The notes: generated by a model from the sequence alone, not told the origin. Counted from the first letter of the stretch, positions 25,516 through 34,507 are shown. The stretch: 64,000 bases of DNA from Streptomyces shenzhenensis (GCF_021462265.1 NZ_JAJONF010000005.1:62001-126000), one strand, 5' to 3'. Numbers and translations: made by a program.

Positions 25516-27315
25516 CTAGGCCTCCGATGGAGTGGGTCCCGGGGACGGCTGGGCAGCCGCCGCTGGATCCGGGACGTCGGTGCCCCCGAGCGGCTCGACT
25601 TCGTCGGGCCGGAAGTAGTGGAAACGGCCGTACCAGCCGTGCAGTTCGGCCGCCGGATCGTCGTCCACGGTGACGGCGAGATGGGTACTGCCGTCCACGT
25701 CGTGGAAGACGGCGGCCACGGTCGCGGTCCGGCCGGCCAGGAACATGTCCTGGGCGTCGGCGCCCCTTCCGCGCGGGCGCAGCCGCACCGGGCTGCCGCC
25801 GCCGACCCGGACCCCGCCGAGCAGGACCGTGTCGGTGGCCGGGGAGAACCCGTCGTCGCCGCCCTCCTGCCACCAGGCGGGGCGCTCGGCGCGGGAGCCG
25901 TCGCCGACGGCCCGCGCGCCGGGGGAGCCGCCGTCGGCTGAACCTTCGCTGCCGAAGGCCTCCGCGGCCGGGGGTTCGCTGACGAAGGCTTGGGCTGCTG
26001 AGGCTTGGGCTGCCGGGGCTCCGCTGACGAAGGCTTGGGCTGCCGAAGCTTGCGTTGCCGACGCTTGGGCTGCTGCGGCTTGGGCTGGCGGGGTTTCGCT
26101 GACGAAGGCTTCCGTTGCTGGGGCTTGAGCTGCCGGGGCTTCGGTTCCTGCGGCTTGGGCCGCTGCGGCTCGGGTTGCGGAGGCTCGGGCCGCTGCGGCT
26201 TCGCCGAGCGGGGTGAGGGAGCGGATGGCGCCGTGCAGCCGCTCGAAGACCTCCGGAGGCATGGTGTCGACCCGGTCGAGGATCTCGGCGGCCCGCGGAT
26301 CGGTCGCCCGGGCCTCCCGCTTCTCCTCCTCCGTCAGCAGCATGGTGCGCAGGGTGAGGATCTCGTCGATCTCCCCTGCGTCGTGCAGATCCCCCGGGCT
26401 CTCCGGCGCCACCTGCGGATGGTCGGGGAGGATGATCGGCGAGGAGAGCAGCAGGGCGGACACCGAGCCGTCCTCGGGGGCGGCGGCGGGAGGAGCACCG
26501 CCGAGCACCGGGAAGGTGAAGTCGTTGCGGCAGTTCCGGGCGGCCTCCCGGAGGGCCGGGCCCGGGTCGATCAGGGAGACGAACTCCGCGCCCTCGACGC
26601 CGAGAAGGGTGTGGGTCGCGACGAGCGCGTGCCGCAGGGCGCGGTCGCGCGAGGCCCGCCGGTCCCCGGCAGGCTCTTCGTTCGCGGTCCGCACCCGGAG
26701 CCGGAACAGGTCCGCGGCGAGCCGCTCGGCCACCAGGACGGTACTCGCCCGCACTTCCTCCCGGCGCCGCACGATCCGTCCCGCGCCCAGGGGCAGCTCC
26801 TGCGCGTCGGCGCCGGCCGGGGATCCGACCGCGAACCTGTGCTCGCCCTCTTCCAGCGCGACCGCGATGTCGGCCTCGCGCGCCACCGCCTCCTCGAAGG
26901 TCAGGTGCACGGTTCCGTCGGCACAGGTCAGCGACTCGACCGGCCGCCCGCCACGGTCCTCGACCTGCTTGTGCTGCACCTGCAGGTACCGCACCCGCAC
27001 CCGCAGCCGTACGGCCGCGTCCGGCCGGCCCACCCGCACCAGACACTCCGTCTGCTGGTACCAGGAGTCCGCCGAACCCGACACCCCGGGTCTGACCGGA
27101 CCGTCGGCCTCCACCCAGTCCCGGGGGAAGAGCACCCCGAACTGCCAGCGGGCGCGGTTCTTCGGCGAGGACCGCCGATAGGGGTAGAGGAGGTAGCCCT
27201 CGTAGAGCACGGCATCGGCGACGGCACTCATCCGTTCGAAGGTCGGTTCGGGGCGGCCGGAGCCGTCCACCAGGGCAGCGCGGGACGCTCTGCCGTCGAC
27301 CAGTCCCTCGGCCAT
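25516..27315 (-). CDS. 599-aa hydrogenase-operon protein of unknown function with a repetitive linker
   Basis: First gene of the structural operon, ending three bases before hhyS, so its product is surely linked to the hydrogenase. I do not recognise its family. The N-terminal part (about 1-385) looks like one or two beta-rich domains (LLYPYRRSSPKNRARWQFGVLFP; VRYLQVQHKQVE) and ends in a helical block (EEKREARATDPRAAEILDRV). Residues of about 390-465 are a low-complexity linker of Ala/Gln/Ser pentads with FVS inserts. The C-terminal part (about 495-585) is a compact beta domain (GGVRVGGGSPVRLRP to HGWYGRFHYFRPDEV). The ATG at 27315 follows GAGGAGG. Candidate roles are chaperone, scaffold or oligomer-forming partner. 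Confidence 0.8.
   Translation of the reverse strand: MAEGLVDGRASRAALVDGSGRPEPTFERMSAVADAVLYEGYLLYPYRRSSPKNRARWQFGVLFPRDWVEADGPVRPGVSGSADSWYQQTECLVRVGRPDAAVRLRVRVRYLQVQHKQVEDRGGRPVESLTCADGTVHLTFEEAVAREADIAVALEEGEHRFAVGSPAGADAQELPLGAGRIVRRREEVRASTVLVAERLAADLFRLRVRTANEEPAGDRRASRDRALRHALVATHTLLGVEGAEFVSLIDPGPALREAARNCRNDFTFPVLGGAPPAAAPEDGSVSALLLSSPIILPDHPQVAPESPGDLHDAGEIDEILTLRTMLLTEEEKREARATDPRAAEILDRVDTMPPEVFERLHGAIRSLTPLGEAAAARASATRAAAAQAAGTEAPAAQAPATEAFVSETPPAQAAAAQASATQASAAQAFVSGAPAAQASAAQAFVSEPPAAEAFGSEGSADGGSPGARAVGDGSRAERPAWWQEGGDDGFSPATDTVLLGGVRVGGGSPVRLRPRGRGADAQDMFLAGRTATVAAVFHDVDGSTHLAVTVDDDPAAELHGWYGRFHYFRPDEVEPLGGTDVPDPAAAAQPSPGPTPSEA
25970..26215. repeat. 15-bp-based coding repeat in the linker of the 599-aa gene
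   Basis: Degenerate tandem units such as GCTTGGGCTGC recur on the plus strand, and CGCTGACGAAGGCTT appears three times at spacings of 45 and 75 bp (multiples of 15). It encodes Ala/Gln/Ser pentads on the minus strand. Codon choice (CAA, TCA, AGC, GCA) is less GC-rich than in the flanks, suggesting slippage-driven expansion. Confidence 0.7.
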
Positions 27316-27779
27316 GCAGCCTCCTCGGATCCGTGCGCGCGCCCATACCTTCCACCACGGTCACACCGGTCACGCCTGCTCGCCTCTTGTGGCCGAGCGG
27401 CGTTGGGCCGGACGGGGGAGGGGCCCGGGCGTCCGCCGGACCAGGGGACGGCGCCCCGGGGGCGCCTGCCGGACGAGCGGGTGGCGGCCCCGGGGGCGTC
27501 CACCGGACGAGCGGGTGGCGGCCCCGGGGCGTCGACCGCGGTCGTGCACCGCCCCGGCCGGGCGGAGGTCCCGCGGCGCCGCCGTGAGGCACGGTCCCAC
27601 GCCGCGCGGGCCGGCGTGGTGACGCGAGGTCAGGGCGCGACGAAAAGGGCGGGGAAGGTGGGCGCGAGCCAGGGCTTGCGCCCGTGGGCGAGCACCTGCC
27701 CCCGGGCCGTCGCCGGCCACGGGTTGCGGCGGCCCGGGGACGATGAGCAGGAAGCGCTACGCTTCCCCGACGTCTTCCG
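27316..27779. other. Promoter region of the hydrogenase structural operon, with a triple tandem repeat
   Basis: Three tandem units of about 33-34 bp start at 27436, 27469 and 27503; the best-kept core is CCGGACGAGCGGGTGGCGGC. The rest is GC-rich with no gene I would call. The promoter of the structural operon should lie just above 27315, but I cannot assign -35 and -10 boxes with confidence. Confidence 0.5.
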
Positions 27780-27998
27780 TCACGCGCTCTCGGCGGCGCT
27801 GCCGGACCGAGGACGCGGGCGCACTCCGTCGAGGAAGGTGTCCACGACCTTCTCGGCCAGGTGGTCGACGAGCAGCGCGGCGGGGCGGAGGGTGGCCCGG
27901 TAGAGCACCGGTCCAAGCACCATGTCGATCAGGAGCTCCAGGTCGTCGCCGAGTTCGGAACGGATCTCCCCGGAGACCCGGCCCCCACGTCGCCGAAG
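27780..27998 (-). pseudogene. C-terminal remnant of a TetR-family regulator
   Basis: The minus strand encodes about 72 residues that read like the end of a TetR/AcrR ligand-binding domain: RVSGEIRSELGDDLELLID, then MVLGPVLYRATL and VDHLAEKVVDTFLDGVRP, ending at the TGA at 27780. The frame is closed upstream by a stop at 27999-28001, and the DNA-binding half is absent because the divergent DUF427 gene begins at 28032. This looks like a deletion remnant of the divergent repressor that may once have controlled that neighbour. Confidence 0.65.
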
Positions 27999-28031
27999 TC
28001 ACCGTGTGAGCCAGCCGAAGGAGAGCCGCCC

Positions 28032-28847
28032 ATGACCGCGTTCCCCACCGCACAGGCCGTGCGGACCACCCCCGAGGGTCTCCTGTGGGAACCCAGCGAG
28101 CGCTGGGTACGCGGCCGAAAGGGTGACGTCACGGTCGTCGACAGCCGTCACCCCGTCCTCGTCTGGGAGCCCGGGGTTCCCGTACCCCTGTACGCGTTCC
28201 CGCGTGCGGAGGTGCGCGAGGAACTCCTGCGTCCCGCGAAGAACCCGCCGACCGGTACCCACACCGGCTCGCGGATCTTCTACGACGTCGAGGCCGACGG
28301 CGAACTGCTGGAGAACGCCGCCTGGACCTTCCCCGCCGCCGACCTCGCCGATCACATCGCCTTCGAGTGGTTCCGGCGCGTCGGGCGGGGCCTCGACCAC
28401 TGGTACGAGGAGGAGGAAGAGATCTTCGTCCACCCCCGTGACCCGCACAAGCGGGTGGACGCCATCCCCAGCAGCCGGCATCTCGTCGTCGAGATCGACG
28501 GCACGGTCGTCGCGGACACCCGCCGGCCGGTCCTGCTCTTCGAGACCGGCCTGCCCACCCGCTACTACATTCCGCGCGAGGACGTCCGCCTCGACCTGCT
28601 CGAAGCCACCGCCCATCACACCGGCTGCCCGTACAAGGGCACCGCCGAGTACTGGTCTTGGCGCGGCGAGGGCGACGTTCCGCCCAACGTCGCCTGGAGC
28701 TACCCGGACCCGCTGCCCGCGGTCGGCGCCGTCCGGGGGCTGCTCGCCTTCTACAACGAGGCCGTCGACATCACCATCGACGGCGAGCGGGTGGCCCGCC
28801 CCGTCACCCACTTCAGCAAGGCCCTCTCCGCGCAGCGGCGCGGTTGA
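28032..28847 (+). CDS. DUF427 protein with two domain copies
   Basis: Cytoplasmic protein of 271 aa made of two DUF427 domains. The first (about 36-125) has VVDSRHPVLVWEPGVPVPLYAFPRAEVRE, and the second (about 150-245) has VADTRRPVLLFETGLPTRYYIPREDV followed by TGCPYKGTAEYW; the pairs ADTRRPVLLFE / VDSRHPVLVWE show the duplication. The function of the family is unknown. The ATG at 28032 has AAGGAG nine bases upstream. It lies next to a broken TetR gene whose normal form is probably divergent from it, so its control may have been lost. Confidence 0.85.
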   Translation: MTAFPTAQAVRTTPEGLLWEPSERWVRGRKGDVTVVDSRHPVLVWEPGVPVPLYAFPRAEVREELLRPAKNPPTGTHTGSRIFYDVEADGELLENAAWTFPAADLADHIAFEWFRRVGRGLDHWYEEEEEIFVHPRDPHKRVDAIPSSRHLVVEIDGTVVADTRRPVLLFETGLPTRYYIPREDVRLDLLEATAHHTGCPYKGTAEYWSWRGEGDVPPNVAWSYPDPLPAVGAVRGLLAFYNEAVDITIDGERVARPVTHFSKALSAQRRG

Positions 28848-29431
28848 CGGAGGACGGCCACCGCGGCCGTCTCGACGCACGGCGCCGAGCCAAGGGCGGC
28901 CACACCGCGCGGGGCCTGGCGTGTCGCCCGGCAGACCGGGCGTCATCGGCGCGGTGGGACCGAAGCCGGCCGGCGGCCTCGGCACCCGGGGCCCTCCAGC
29001 AGCAGTCCGGGCCCGGGTCCCCCTCCAGGGCGGTCGGTGTCTCGGTCCGCCAGGCGCATCAAGGCGAGTCGGCAGCGCGCCGCTCACCCCACTGGCGCCA
29101 TGCCCACCCGCGCGACCGGCCCCGGGCCACCCCTTGACGCGTGCGATGGACCGGCTTCCGTTCCGGGCGGCCGCCGGCCGATGGCGCGGGAGCGGATCTC
29201 GTCCCGTGCGGCCCCGCCGCGGGCGTCGCGGACGACGTGGGCCCGGCGGGAGCGGGCCGGACACGCGCGTCCGGCAGCAGGCACGCCGGGACACCGGCGG
29301 CGGGTGGGCGGAAAGCGCGCCCTTGTCATGACAGGGCGGGGCGGCGGACTCTGGCAGCAGGCACGGTGTGGCGGTAGGCGTGGCGGACGTCGGATCCCCG
29401 ACGGCCCTGAGACGGCTCGGGAGGCTCCCGG
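28848..29431. other. Spacer upstream of egtA
   Basis: About 580 bp with open frames on both strands but only shadow-like composition. A short direct repeat GCAGCAGGCAC occurs at about 29276 and 29355. I see no gene, RNA or clear promoter in it. Confidence 0.4.
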
Positions 29432-30700
29432 ATGTCGGTTTCACCGGAGTGCGGCATCGATGGTCCTGCCCTTCGCGAGCAGGAGGCGGAGGCGCTGGTC
29501 GAGGGGATCTGCTTCAAGACGGGTCCGCCGCGCAGCGTCGGTGTCGAGGTGGAATGGCTCGTCCACCGGGAACGCGCGCCGCACGACCTCGTGGGCCGCG
29601 AAGAGCTGGCAGCGGCCCACGCAGACCTGCGAACCCTCCCCTTGAGGTCCGGGCTGAGTTTCGAGCCCGGCGGCCAGGTGGAGCTGAGTTCCCGGCCGGC
29701 TCCGTCGCTGGGCGCCTGCGTCTCGGAGGTCTCCGCCGATCTGGCGGCGGTGCGCACCGCACTGCGCGGGCACGGACTGACCCTGGCCGGCATGGGCGTG
29801 GATCCCCGGCTGCCCCCGCGCCGGTTCCTGCGGGAGCCCCGCTACGACGCGATGGAGGCGTGCCTCGACCGTACGGGGCCGGCCGGGCGCACCCTGATGT
29901 GTACGTCGGCCTCCGTCCAGGTGTGCCTCGACGCCGGGCGGGAGGAACCCGGCGTCATGGGATTCACGCGCCGCTGGTGGCTGGCGCACCACCTCGGCGC
30001 GGTCCTGGTCGCGGCGTTCGCGAACTCGCCGATGCAGGAAGGCCGCGCCACGGGCTGGCTGTCCACGCGGCAGCTGAAGTGGACGGAACTCGATCCGGGA
30101 CGGGCCGGCGCGCCCTCCCTGGCCCACGACCCGCGGCGCGCCTGGGTACGGCGGGTCCTCGACGCGCCGGTGATGTGCGTACGGCGGGACGGCCCCTGGG
30201 AGGTGCCGGACGGCGTGAGCTTTCGCGAGTGGACCCGCTCGCGCACCATGCGCCCGCCGACCCACGCGGACCTCGACTACCACATCAGCACACTGTTTCC
30301 GCCGGTCAGGCCGCGCGGCCACCTGGAACTGCGCATGATCGACGCACAGCCCGGCGACGACGGGTGGATCGTGCCGCTCGCGGTGGTGACGGCCCTGTTC
30401 GACGACCCGGAGGCCGCCGCGATCGCGAACCGGGCCGTGACGCCCCTGGCCGAGCGGGCCGCCGGGGCCCCGGCACCGCACAATCCGCTGTGGACCGGCG
30501 CGGCACGCCGCGGGCTCGCCGACCCCGGACTCAGGCGCGCCGCCGTGACCTGCTTCGCCGCGGCGCTGGACGCCCTGCCCCGACTGGGCGTGAGCACCGG
30601 GGTCCTGGACACCGTCGCGGCCTACACCGAACGCTACGTCCGACGCGGTCGCTGCCCGGCCGACGACGTACTCGACCGGGAGGCGGCCGCGCCGCTCTGA
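29432..30700 (+). CDS. egtA: EgtA-type glutamate-cysteine ligase (ergothioneine pathway)
   Basis: ATP-dependent ligase of 422 aa forming gamma-glutamylcysteine, the thiol donor for EgtB in ergothioneine synthesis. Family features are GVEVEWLVHR (metal/ATP-binding Glu pair), FEPGGQVELSSRP, MCTSASVQVCLDAG, FANSPMQEG and HLELRMIDAQPGDD. The ATG at 29432 has GGGAGG upstream. In Streptomyces egtA is normally followed by egtB, egtC and egtD; here a repeat-bearing spacer and a glycosidase gene follow, so this copy is alone. It may be a paralogue, or the pathway genes lie elsewhere. Confidence 0.87.
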   Translation: MSVSPECGIDGPALREQEAEALVEGICFKTGPPRSVGVEVEWLVHRERAPHDLVGREELAAAHADLRTLPLRSGLSFEPGGQVELSSRPAPSLGACVSEVSADLAAVRTALRGHGLTLAGMGVDPRLPPRRFLREPRYDAMEACLDRTGPAGRTLMCTSASVQVCLDAGREEPGVMGFTRRWWLAHHLGAVLVAAFANSPMQEGRATGWLSTRQLKWTELDPGRAGAPSLAHDPRRAWVRRVLDAPVMCVRRDGPWEVPDGVSFREWTRSRTMRPPTHADLDYHISTLFPPVRPRGHLELRMIDAQPGDDGWIVPLAVVTALFDDPEAAAIANRAVTPLAERAAGAPAPHNPLWTGAARRGLADPGLRRAAVTCFAAALDALPRLGVSTGVLDTVAAYTERYVRRGRCPADDVLDREAAAPL

Positions 30701-31025
30701 GCGCGGTGGCGAGCAGCGTCGCGCCGTTGCCTCAGGGGAGCGTCCGGGGTCGCCAAGTCGTCCGTGGTGCCCGAGAGCCGGCGCGGTGTGCTGCCGGTGT
30801 GACTACCCGGTGCCGTGCACGCCGCGTGCCCGCGGCTCCGGGACGAGCGGTCGACGATGTCGTCGAGGCCGCTGCGGATGAGGGTAGGGCGCGCCGTCGA
30901 AGCCGTCGAAGCCGTCGAAGCCGTCGACCGCGACGCGCCGCACGACGTGGGCGAATGTGTCGGCCGGGCCGCTCGCGGGCCACGGCCGACTCGGACTTGG
31001 ACTCGTGACCTCGCGGTCCTGGGAA
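30701..31025. other. Spacer after egtA with a 9-bp tandem repeat
   Basis: Contains about four copies of AGCCGTCGA in tandem at about 30892-30927. No gene is convincing here: the minus-strand frame through the repeat reads as repeated Ser-Thr-Ala and lacks family features. Confidence 0.5.
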
Positions 31026-31036
31026 TGAAACGTTCA
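31026..31036. promoter_or_regulatory. LacI-type operator-like sequence upstream of the rhamnosidase gene
   Basis: TGAAACGTTCA differs by one missing base from the LacI/GalR-type palindrome TGAAACGTTTCA. It lies about 185 bp before the rhamnosidase start. A LacI-family repressor of sugar catabolism is a possible binder. Confidence 0.4.
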
Positions 31037-31167
31037 ATCTCCCCGCCCCCCGCCTTGCGCACCGCTCGCTCTCGCGGTGATCCCGAACCGCCCCCGTCGC
31101 TAAATTGCCTGCACGACGATTGACCCCTGTCCCCTCCGGCTTTTACGTTACCCACGCCCCTCCGATT

Positions 31168-31179
31168 TGAATCGATTCA
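31168..31179. promoter_or_regulatory. 12-bp palindromic operator candidate before the rhamnosidase gene
   Basis: TGAATCGATTCA is a perfect palindrome centred 46 bp before the GTG start, in a locally AT-rich patch. It has the size and symmetry of a LacI/GalR-family operator and resembles the site at 31026. It probably mediates sugar-dependent repression. Confidence 0.5.
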
Positions 31180-31219
31180 TTTCTCCGGTTCATCCCATCC
31201 GTGTGAGTGAGGAGTCGTA

Positions 31220-34200
31220 GTGATCAGCAGGAGGAACATTCTCGCGGGCGCTGCCGCCACCGTCGCGGCGGCCGCCGTCGACGGCGTAGCGGTGACGGAC
31301 GCGTCGGCATCCGGACAGCTCCGGGCGCAAGGACGGACGCGCACGACGGGTGACGGGCTGAGCGTCACCGGCCCGACCGTGGAGTACGTCCGCAACCCCC
31401 TCGGCCTCGACACCCCACGTCCCCGGTTGAGCTGGCCCTTGGCCTCCGGCCGGGCGGGCGAGCGGCAGAGCGCCTACCAGGTCCGTGTCGCCACCACCGC
31501 GCCGGGGCTGGCCCACCCGGACGTCTGGGACAGCGGGAAGGTCGTCTCCGGCGAGTCCGTCCTCGTGCCGTACGCGGGTCCCGCGCTGAAGTCCCGGACG
31601 CGCTACCACTGGTCCGTGCGGGTGTGGGACGGCGAGGGCCGGGTCTCCGGCTGGAGCGCGCCCTCGTGGTGGGAGACCGGGCTCATGGGCGCCGAGCAGT
31701 GGACCGCCGACTGGATCTGCGCACCGGCGAGCCTCACCGACGCCCCGTCCTTCGAGGGCGGTTCGTGGATCTGGTTCCCCGAGGGCGACCCGACGACCAG
31801 TGTGCCGGCGGCCACCCGCTGGTTCCGCCGCACCGCCGAACTGCCCGCCGGGATCACGGCGGCGACGCTCGCCATCACCGCCGACAACGTGTACGCCGTC
31901 TCCGTGAACGGGGTCGAGGTGGCGCACACCGACCTCGACACCGACAACGAGGACTGGCGTCGCCCGGCCGTGATCGACGTACTGGACCGGGTGCGGGCCG
32001 GTGACAACGTTATCGCCGTCTCGGCCACCAACGCGACCGCGGGCCCGGCGGGACTCGTCGCCGTCCTGGTGGTGCGTACCGCGTCGGGCGAGCAGAAGGT
32101 GTTCACCGACGCCACCTGGAGGGCCACGGACACGCAACCTGCCGACGGCTGGCGGGAGCCGGGGTTCGACGACGGGAACTGGCCCGCCGCCAGGGTGGCC
32201 GCCGCGTGGGGCGGCGGGCCGTGGGGGAGGGTCGTCCCGGTGTCGTACGCCGTCACCCGGCTGCGGCACGAGTTCCGGCTCCCGCGCAAGAAGGTCTCCC
32301 GCGCCCGCCTGTACGCCACGGCGCTCGGCCTGTACGAGGCCCACCTCAACGGCGGCCGCGTGGGCGACGTCCAGCTCGCGCCCGGCTGGACGGACTACCG
32401 CACCCGCGTCCAGTACCAGACCTACGACGTCACCGCGCTCCTGCGTCCCGGCGCCAACGCCATCGGGGCCCACCTGGCGCCCGGCTGGTACGCGGGCAAC
32501 GTGGGCATGTTCGGGCCCGGCCAGTACGGGCAGCACCCGTTGCTGCTGGCCCAGTTGGAGGTCGAGTACGCGGACGGCACGAGCGAGCGCGTCACGTCGT
32601 CCACCGACTGGCGGGCCGCCGCCGGGCCGGTCGTCGCCGCCGACCTGCTGAACGGCGAGACCTACGACGCCCGCAAGGAGACCCCAGGCTGGACCTCACC
32701 CGGCTTCGACGACGGCGACTGGCTCGGCGTCCGCGCGGACGCCGAGGCCGGCCCCGGGCTGGTCGTCGCGCAGGTGGACGGCCCCGTCCGGGTGGAGCGG
32801 GAGCTGACCCCGAAGGAGGTGACCCAGCCGAGCCCCGGGGTCCACGTGTTCGACCTGGGGCAGAACATGGTCGGCTCCGTACGGCTGCGGGTGTCGGGCT
32901 CCGCGGGCACGACCGTCCGGCTCAGACACGCCGAGGTGCTCAACCCCGACGGCACGATCTACACCGCGAATCTGCGCAGCGCGGCGGCCACGGACACGTA
33001 CACGCTCAAGGGCGGCGGGGAGGAGGTCTACGAGCCGCGCTTCACCTTCCACGGTTTCCGCTACGTCGAGGTCACCGGATTCCCCGGCACCCCCACGGCG
33101 AAGGCCGTCACCGGCCGCGTCATGCACACGGACGCCCCCTTCACCCTCGACTTCGAGACCGACGTCCCGATGCTCAACCAACTGCACCACAACATCACCT
33201 GGGGGCAGCGCGGCAACTTCCTCTCGGTGCCCACCGACACTCCCGCGCGCGACGAACGGCTGGGCTGGACGGGAGACATCAACGTCTTCTCGCCCACCGC
33301 CGCCTACACCATGGAGTCCGCCCGGTTCCTGTCCAAGTGGCTCGTCGACCTGCGGGACTCGCGGACCTCCGACGGTTCGTTCACCGACGTGGCGCCTGCG
33401 GTCGGCGGCCTGGGCAACGGCACCGCCGGCTGGGGCGACGCGGGCGTGACCGTGCCCTGGGCGCTCTACCAGGCCTACGGGGACCGCCAGGTCATCGCGG
33501 ACGCCCTGCCGTCCGTCCGGGACTGGCTGACGTACCTGGAACAGCACAGCGACCGGCTGCTGCGCCCCGCCGAAGGGTACGGCGACTGGCTGAACGTCGA
33601 CGACGAGACCCCCAAGGACGTCATCGCCACCGCGTACTTCGCGCACAGCGCCGACCTCGCGGCCAGGATGGCGGCGGAACTCGGCGCGGACGCGGACGCG
33701 GCGAGGTACCGCGACCTCTTCGACCGGATCCGGTCGGCCTTCCAGAGCGCCTACGTCACCTCCGACGGCCGGGTGAAGGGCGACACGCAGACGTCCTACG
33801 TCCTGGCGCTGTCGATGGACCTGCTGCCCGACGCGTCGCGCAAGGCCGCCGCCGACCGGCTCGTGGCCCTGATCGAGGCCAGGGACTGGCACCTGTCCAC
33901 GGGCTTCCTCGGCACGCCCCGGCTGCTGCCCGTCCTGACCGACACCGGGCACACCGACGTCGCCTACCGGCTGCTGCAACAGCGCACCTTCCCCAGCTGG
34001 GGCTACCAGATCGACCGCGGCTCCACCACCATGTGGGAACGCTGGGACTCCATCCGTCCCGACGGCAGCTTCCAGGACGCGGCCATGAACTCGTTCAACC
34101 ACTACGCCTACGGCTCGGTGGGGGAGTGGATGTACGCGAACATCGCCGGCATCGCGGCGGGCCGGCCCGGCTACCGCGAGATCGTCATCCGCCCCCGCCC

Positions 34201-34447
34201 GGGCGGCGCCGTCACCACCGCCGCCGCCCGCTTCACCTCGGTCTACGGCCCGGTCTCCGCCCGGTGGCGGCAGCGGTCCGGCCGCTTCACCCTGACCTGC
34301 GCGGTGCCGCCCAACACGACCGCCGAGGTCTGGATCCCCACGGCCGCCCCGGAGGCGGTGACCCACACGCACGGTACGTTCCTGCGCCAGGAGGACGGCT
34401 GCGCGGTCTACCGGGTCGCCTCCGGCACCCACCACTTCACCGCCTGA
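31220..34447 (+). CDS. Tat-exported alpha-L-rhamnosidase (GH78)
   Basis: Secreted glycosidase of 1,075 aa releasing L-rhamnose from plant glycosides or rhamnose-containing polysaccharides. It begins with a short twin-arginine signal (SRRNILAGAAATVAAAA). Then come a fibronectin-like domain (VEYVRNPLGLDTPRPRLSW, about 50-155), beta-sandwich domains (about 160-640, with GLYEAHLNGGRVGD and LAPGWYAGNVG), the (alpha/alpha)6 catalytic barrel (about 640-985) with the family block DTPARDERLGWTGD and MWERWDS, whose Glu is the likely base, and a C-terminal beta domain. GTG at 31220 has GAGGAG upstream. Operator-like palindromes precede it. The GH35 gene follows after a terminator. Confidence 0.93.
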   Translation: MISRRNILAGAAATVAAAAVDGVAVTDASASGQLRAQGRTRTTGDGLSVTGPTVEYVRNPLGLDTPRPRLSWPLASGRAGERQSAYQVRVATTAPGLAHPDVWDSGKVVSGESVLVPYAGPALKSRTRYHWSVRVWDGEGRVSGWSAPSWWETGLMGAEQWTADWICAPASLTDAPSFEGGSWIWFPEGDPTTSVPAATRWFRRTAELPAGITAATLAITADNVYAVSVNGVEVAHTDLDTDNEDWRRPAVIDVLDRVRAGDNVIAVSATNATAGPAGLVAVLVVRTASGEQKVFTDATWRATDTQPADGWREPGFDDGNWPAARVAAAWGGGPWGRVVPVSYAVTRLRHEFRLPRKKVSRARLYATALGLYEAHLNGGRVGDVQLAPGWTDYRTRVQYQTYDVTALLRPGANAIGAHLAPGWYAGNVGMFGPGQYGQHPLLLAQLEVEYADGTSERVTSSTDWRAAAGPVVAADLLNGETYDARKETPGWTSPGFDDGDWLGVRADAEAGPGLVVAQVDGPVRVERELTPKEVTQPSPGVHVFDLGQNMVGSVRLRVSGSAGTTVRLRHAEVLNPDGTIYTANLRSAAATDTYTLKGGGEEVYEPRFTFHGFRYVEVTGFPGTPTAKAVTGRVMHTDAPFTLDFETDVPMLNQLHHNITWGQRGNFLSVPTDTPARDERLGWTGDINVFSPTAAYTMESARFLSKWLVDLRDSRTSDGSFTDVAPAVGGLGNGTAGWGDAGVTVPWALYQAYGDRQVIADALPSVRDWLTYLEQHSDRLLRPAEGYGDWLNVDDETPKDVIATAYFAHSADLAARMAAELGADADAARYRDLFDRIRSAFQSAYVTSDGRVKGDTQTSYVLALSMDLLPDASRKAAADRLVALIEARDWHLSTGFLGTPRLLPVLTDTGHTDVAYRLLQQRTFPSWGYQIDRGSTTMWERWDSIRPDGSFQDAAMNSFNHYAYGSVGEWMYANIAGIAAGRPGYREIVIRPRPGGAVTTAAARFTSVYGPVSARWRQRSGRFTLTCAVPPNTTAEVWIPTAAPEAVTHTHGTFLRQEDGCAVYRVASGTHHFTA

Positions 34448-34460
34448 CACCCGCTCCCAC

Positions 34461-34507
34461 GGCCCCGCGAGGCGGACACCGCACCCACGCGTCCGCCTCG
34501 CGAGGCC
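34461..34507. terminator. Hairpin terminator after the rhamnosidase gene
   Basis: CGCGAGGCGGAC (34466-34477) is perfectly complementary to GTCCGCCTCGCG (34491-34502) around a 13-base loop, with GGCC on both outer sides. It separates the rhamnosidase and GH35 transcripts. Confidence 0.7.

Noticed and set aside
24119..27916. A 1,265-codon open frame on the minus strand
   Set aside because: It is out of frame with HhyS and the 599-aa protein, both supported by motifs and ribosome sites. Its composition (Arg, Pro, Gly, Ala) is that of a GC-rich shadow frame.
30634..31155. Minus-strand gene through the 9-bp repeat after egtA
   Set aside because: It consists of repeated Ser-Thr-Ala and Arg-rich shadow sequence, with no ribosome site or family features.
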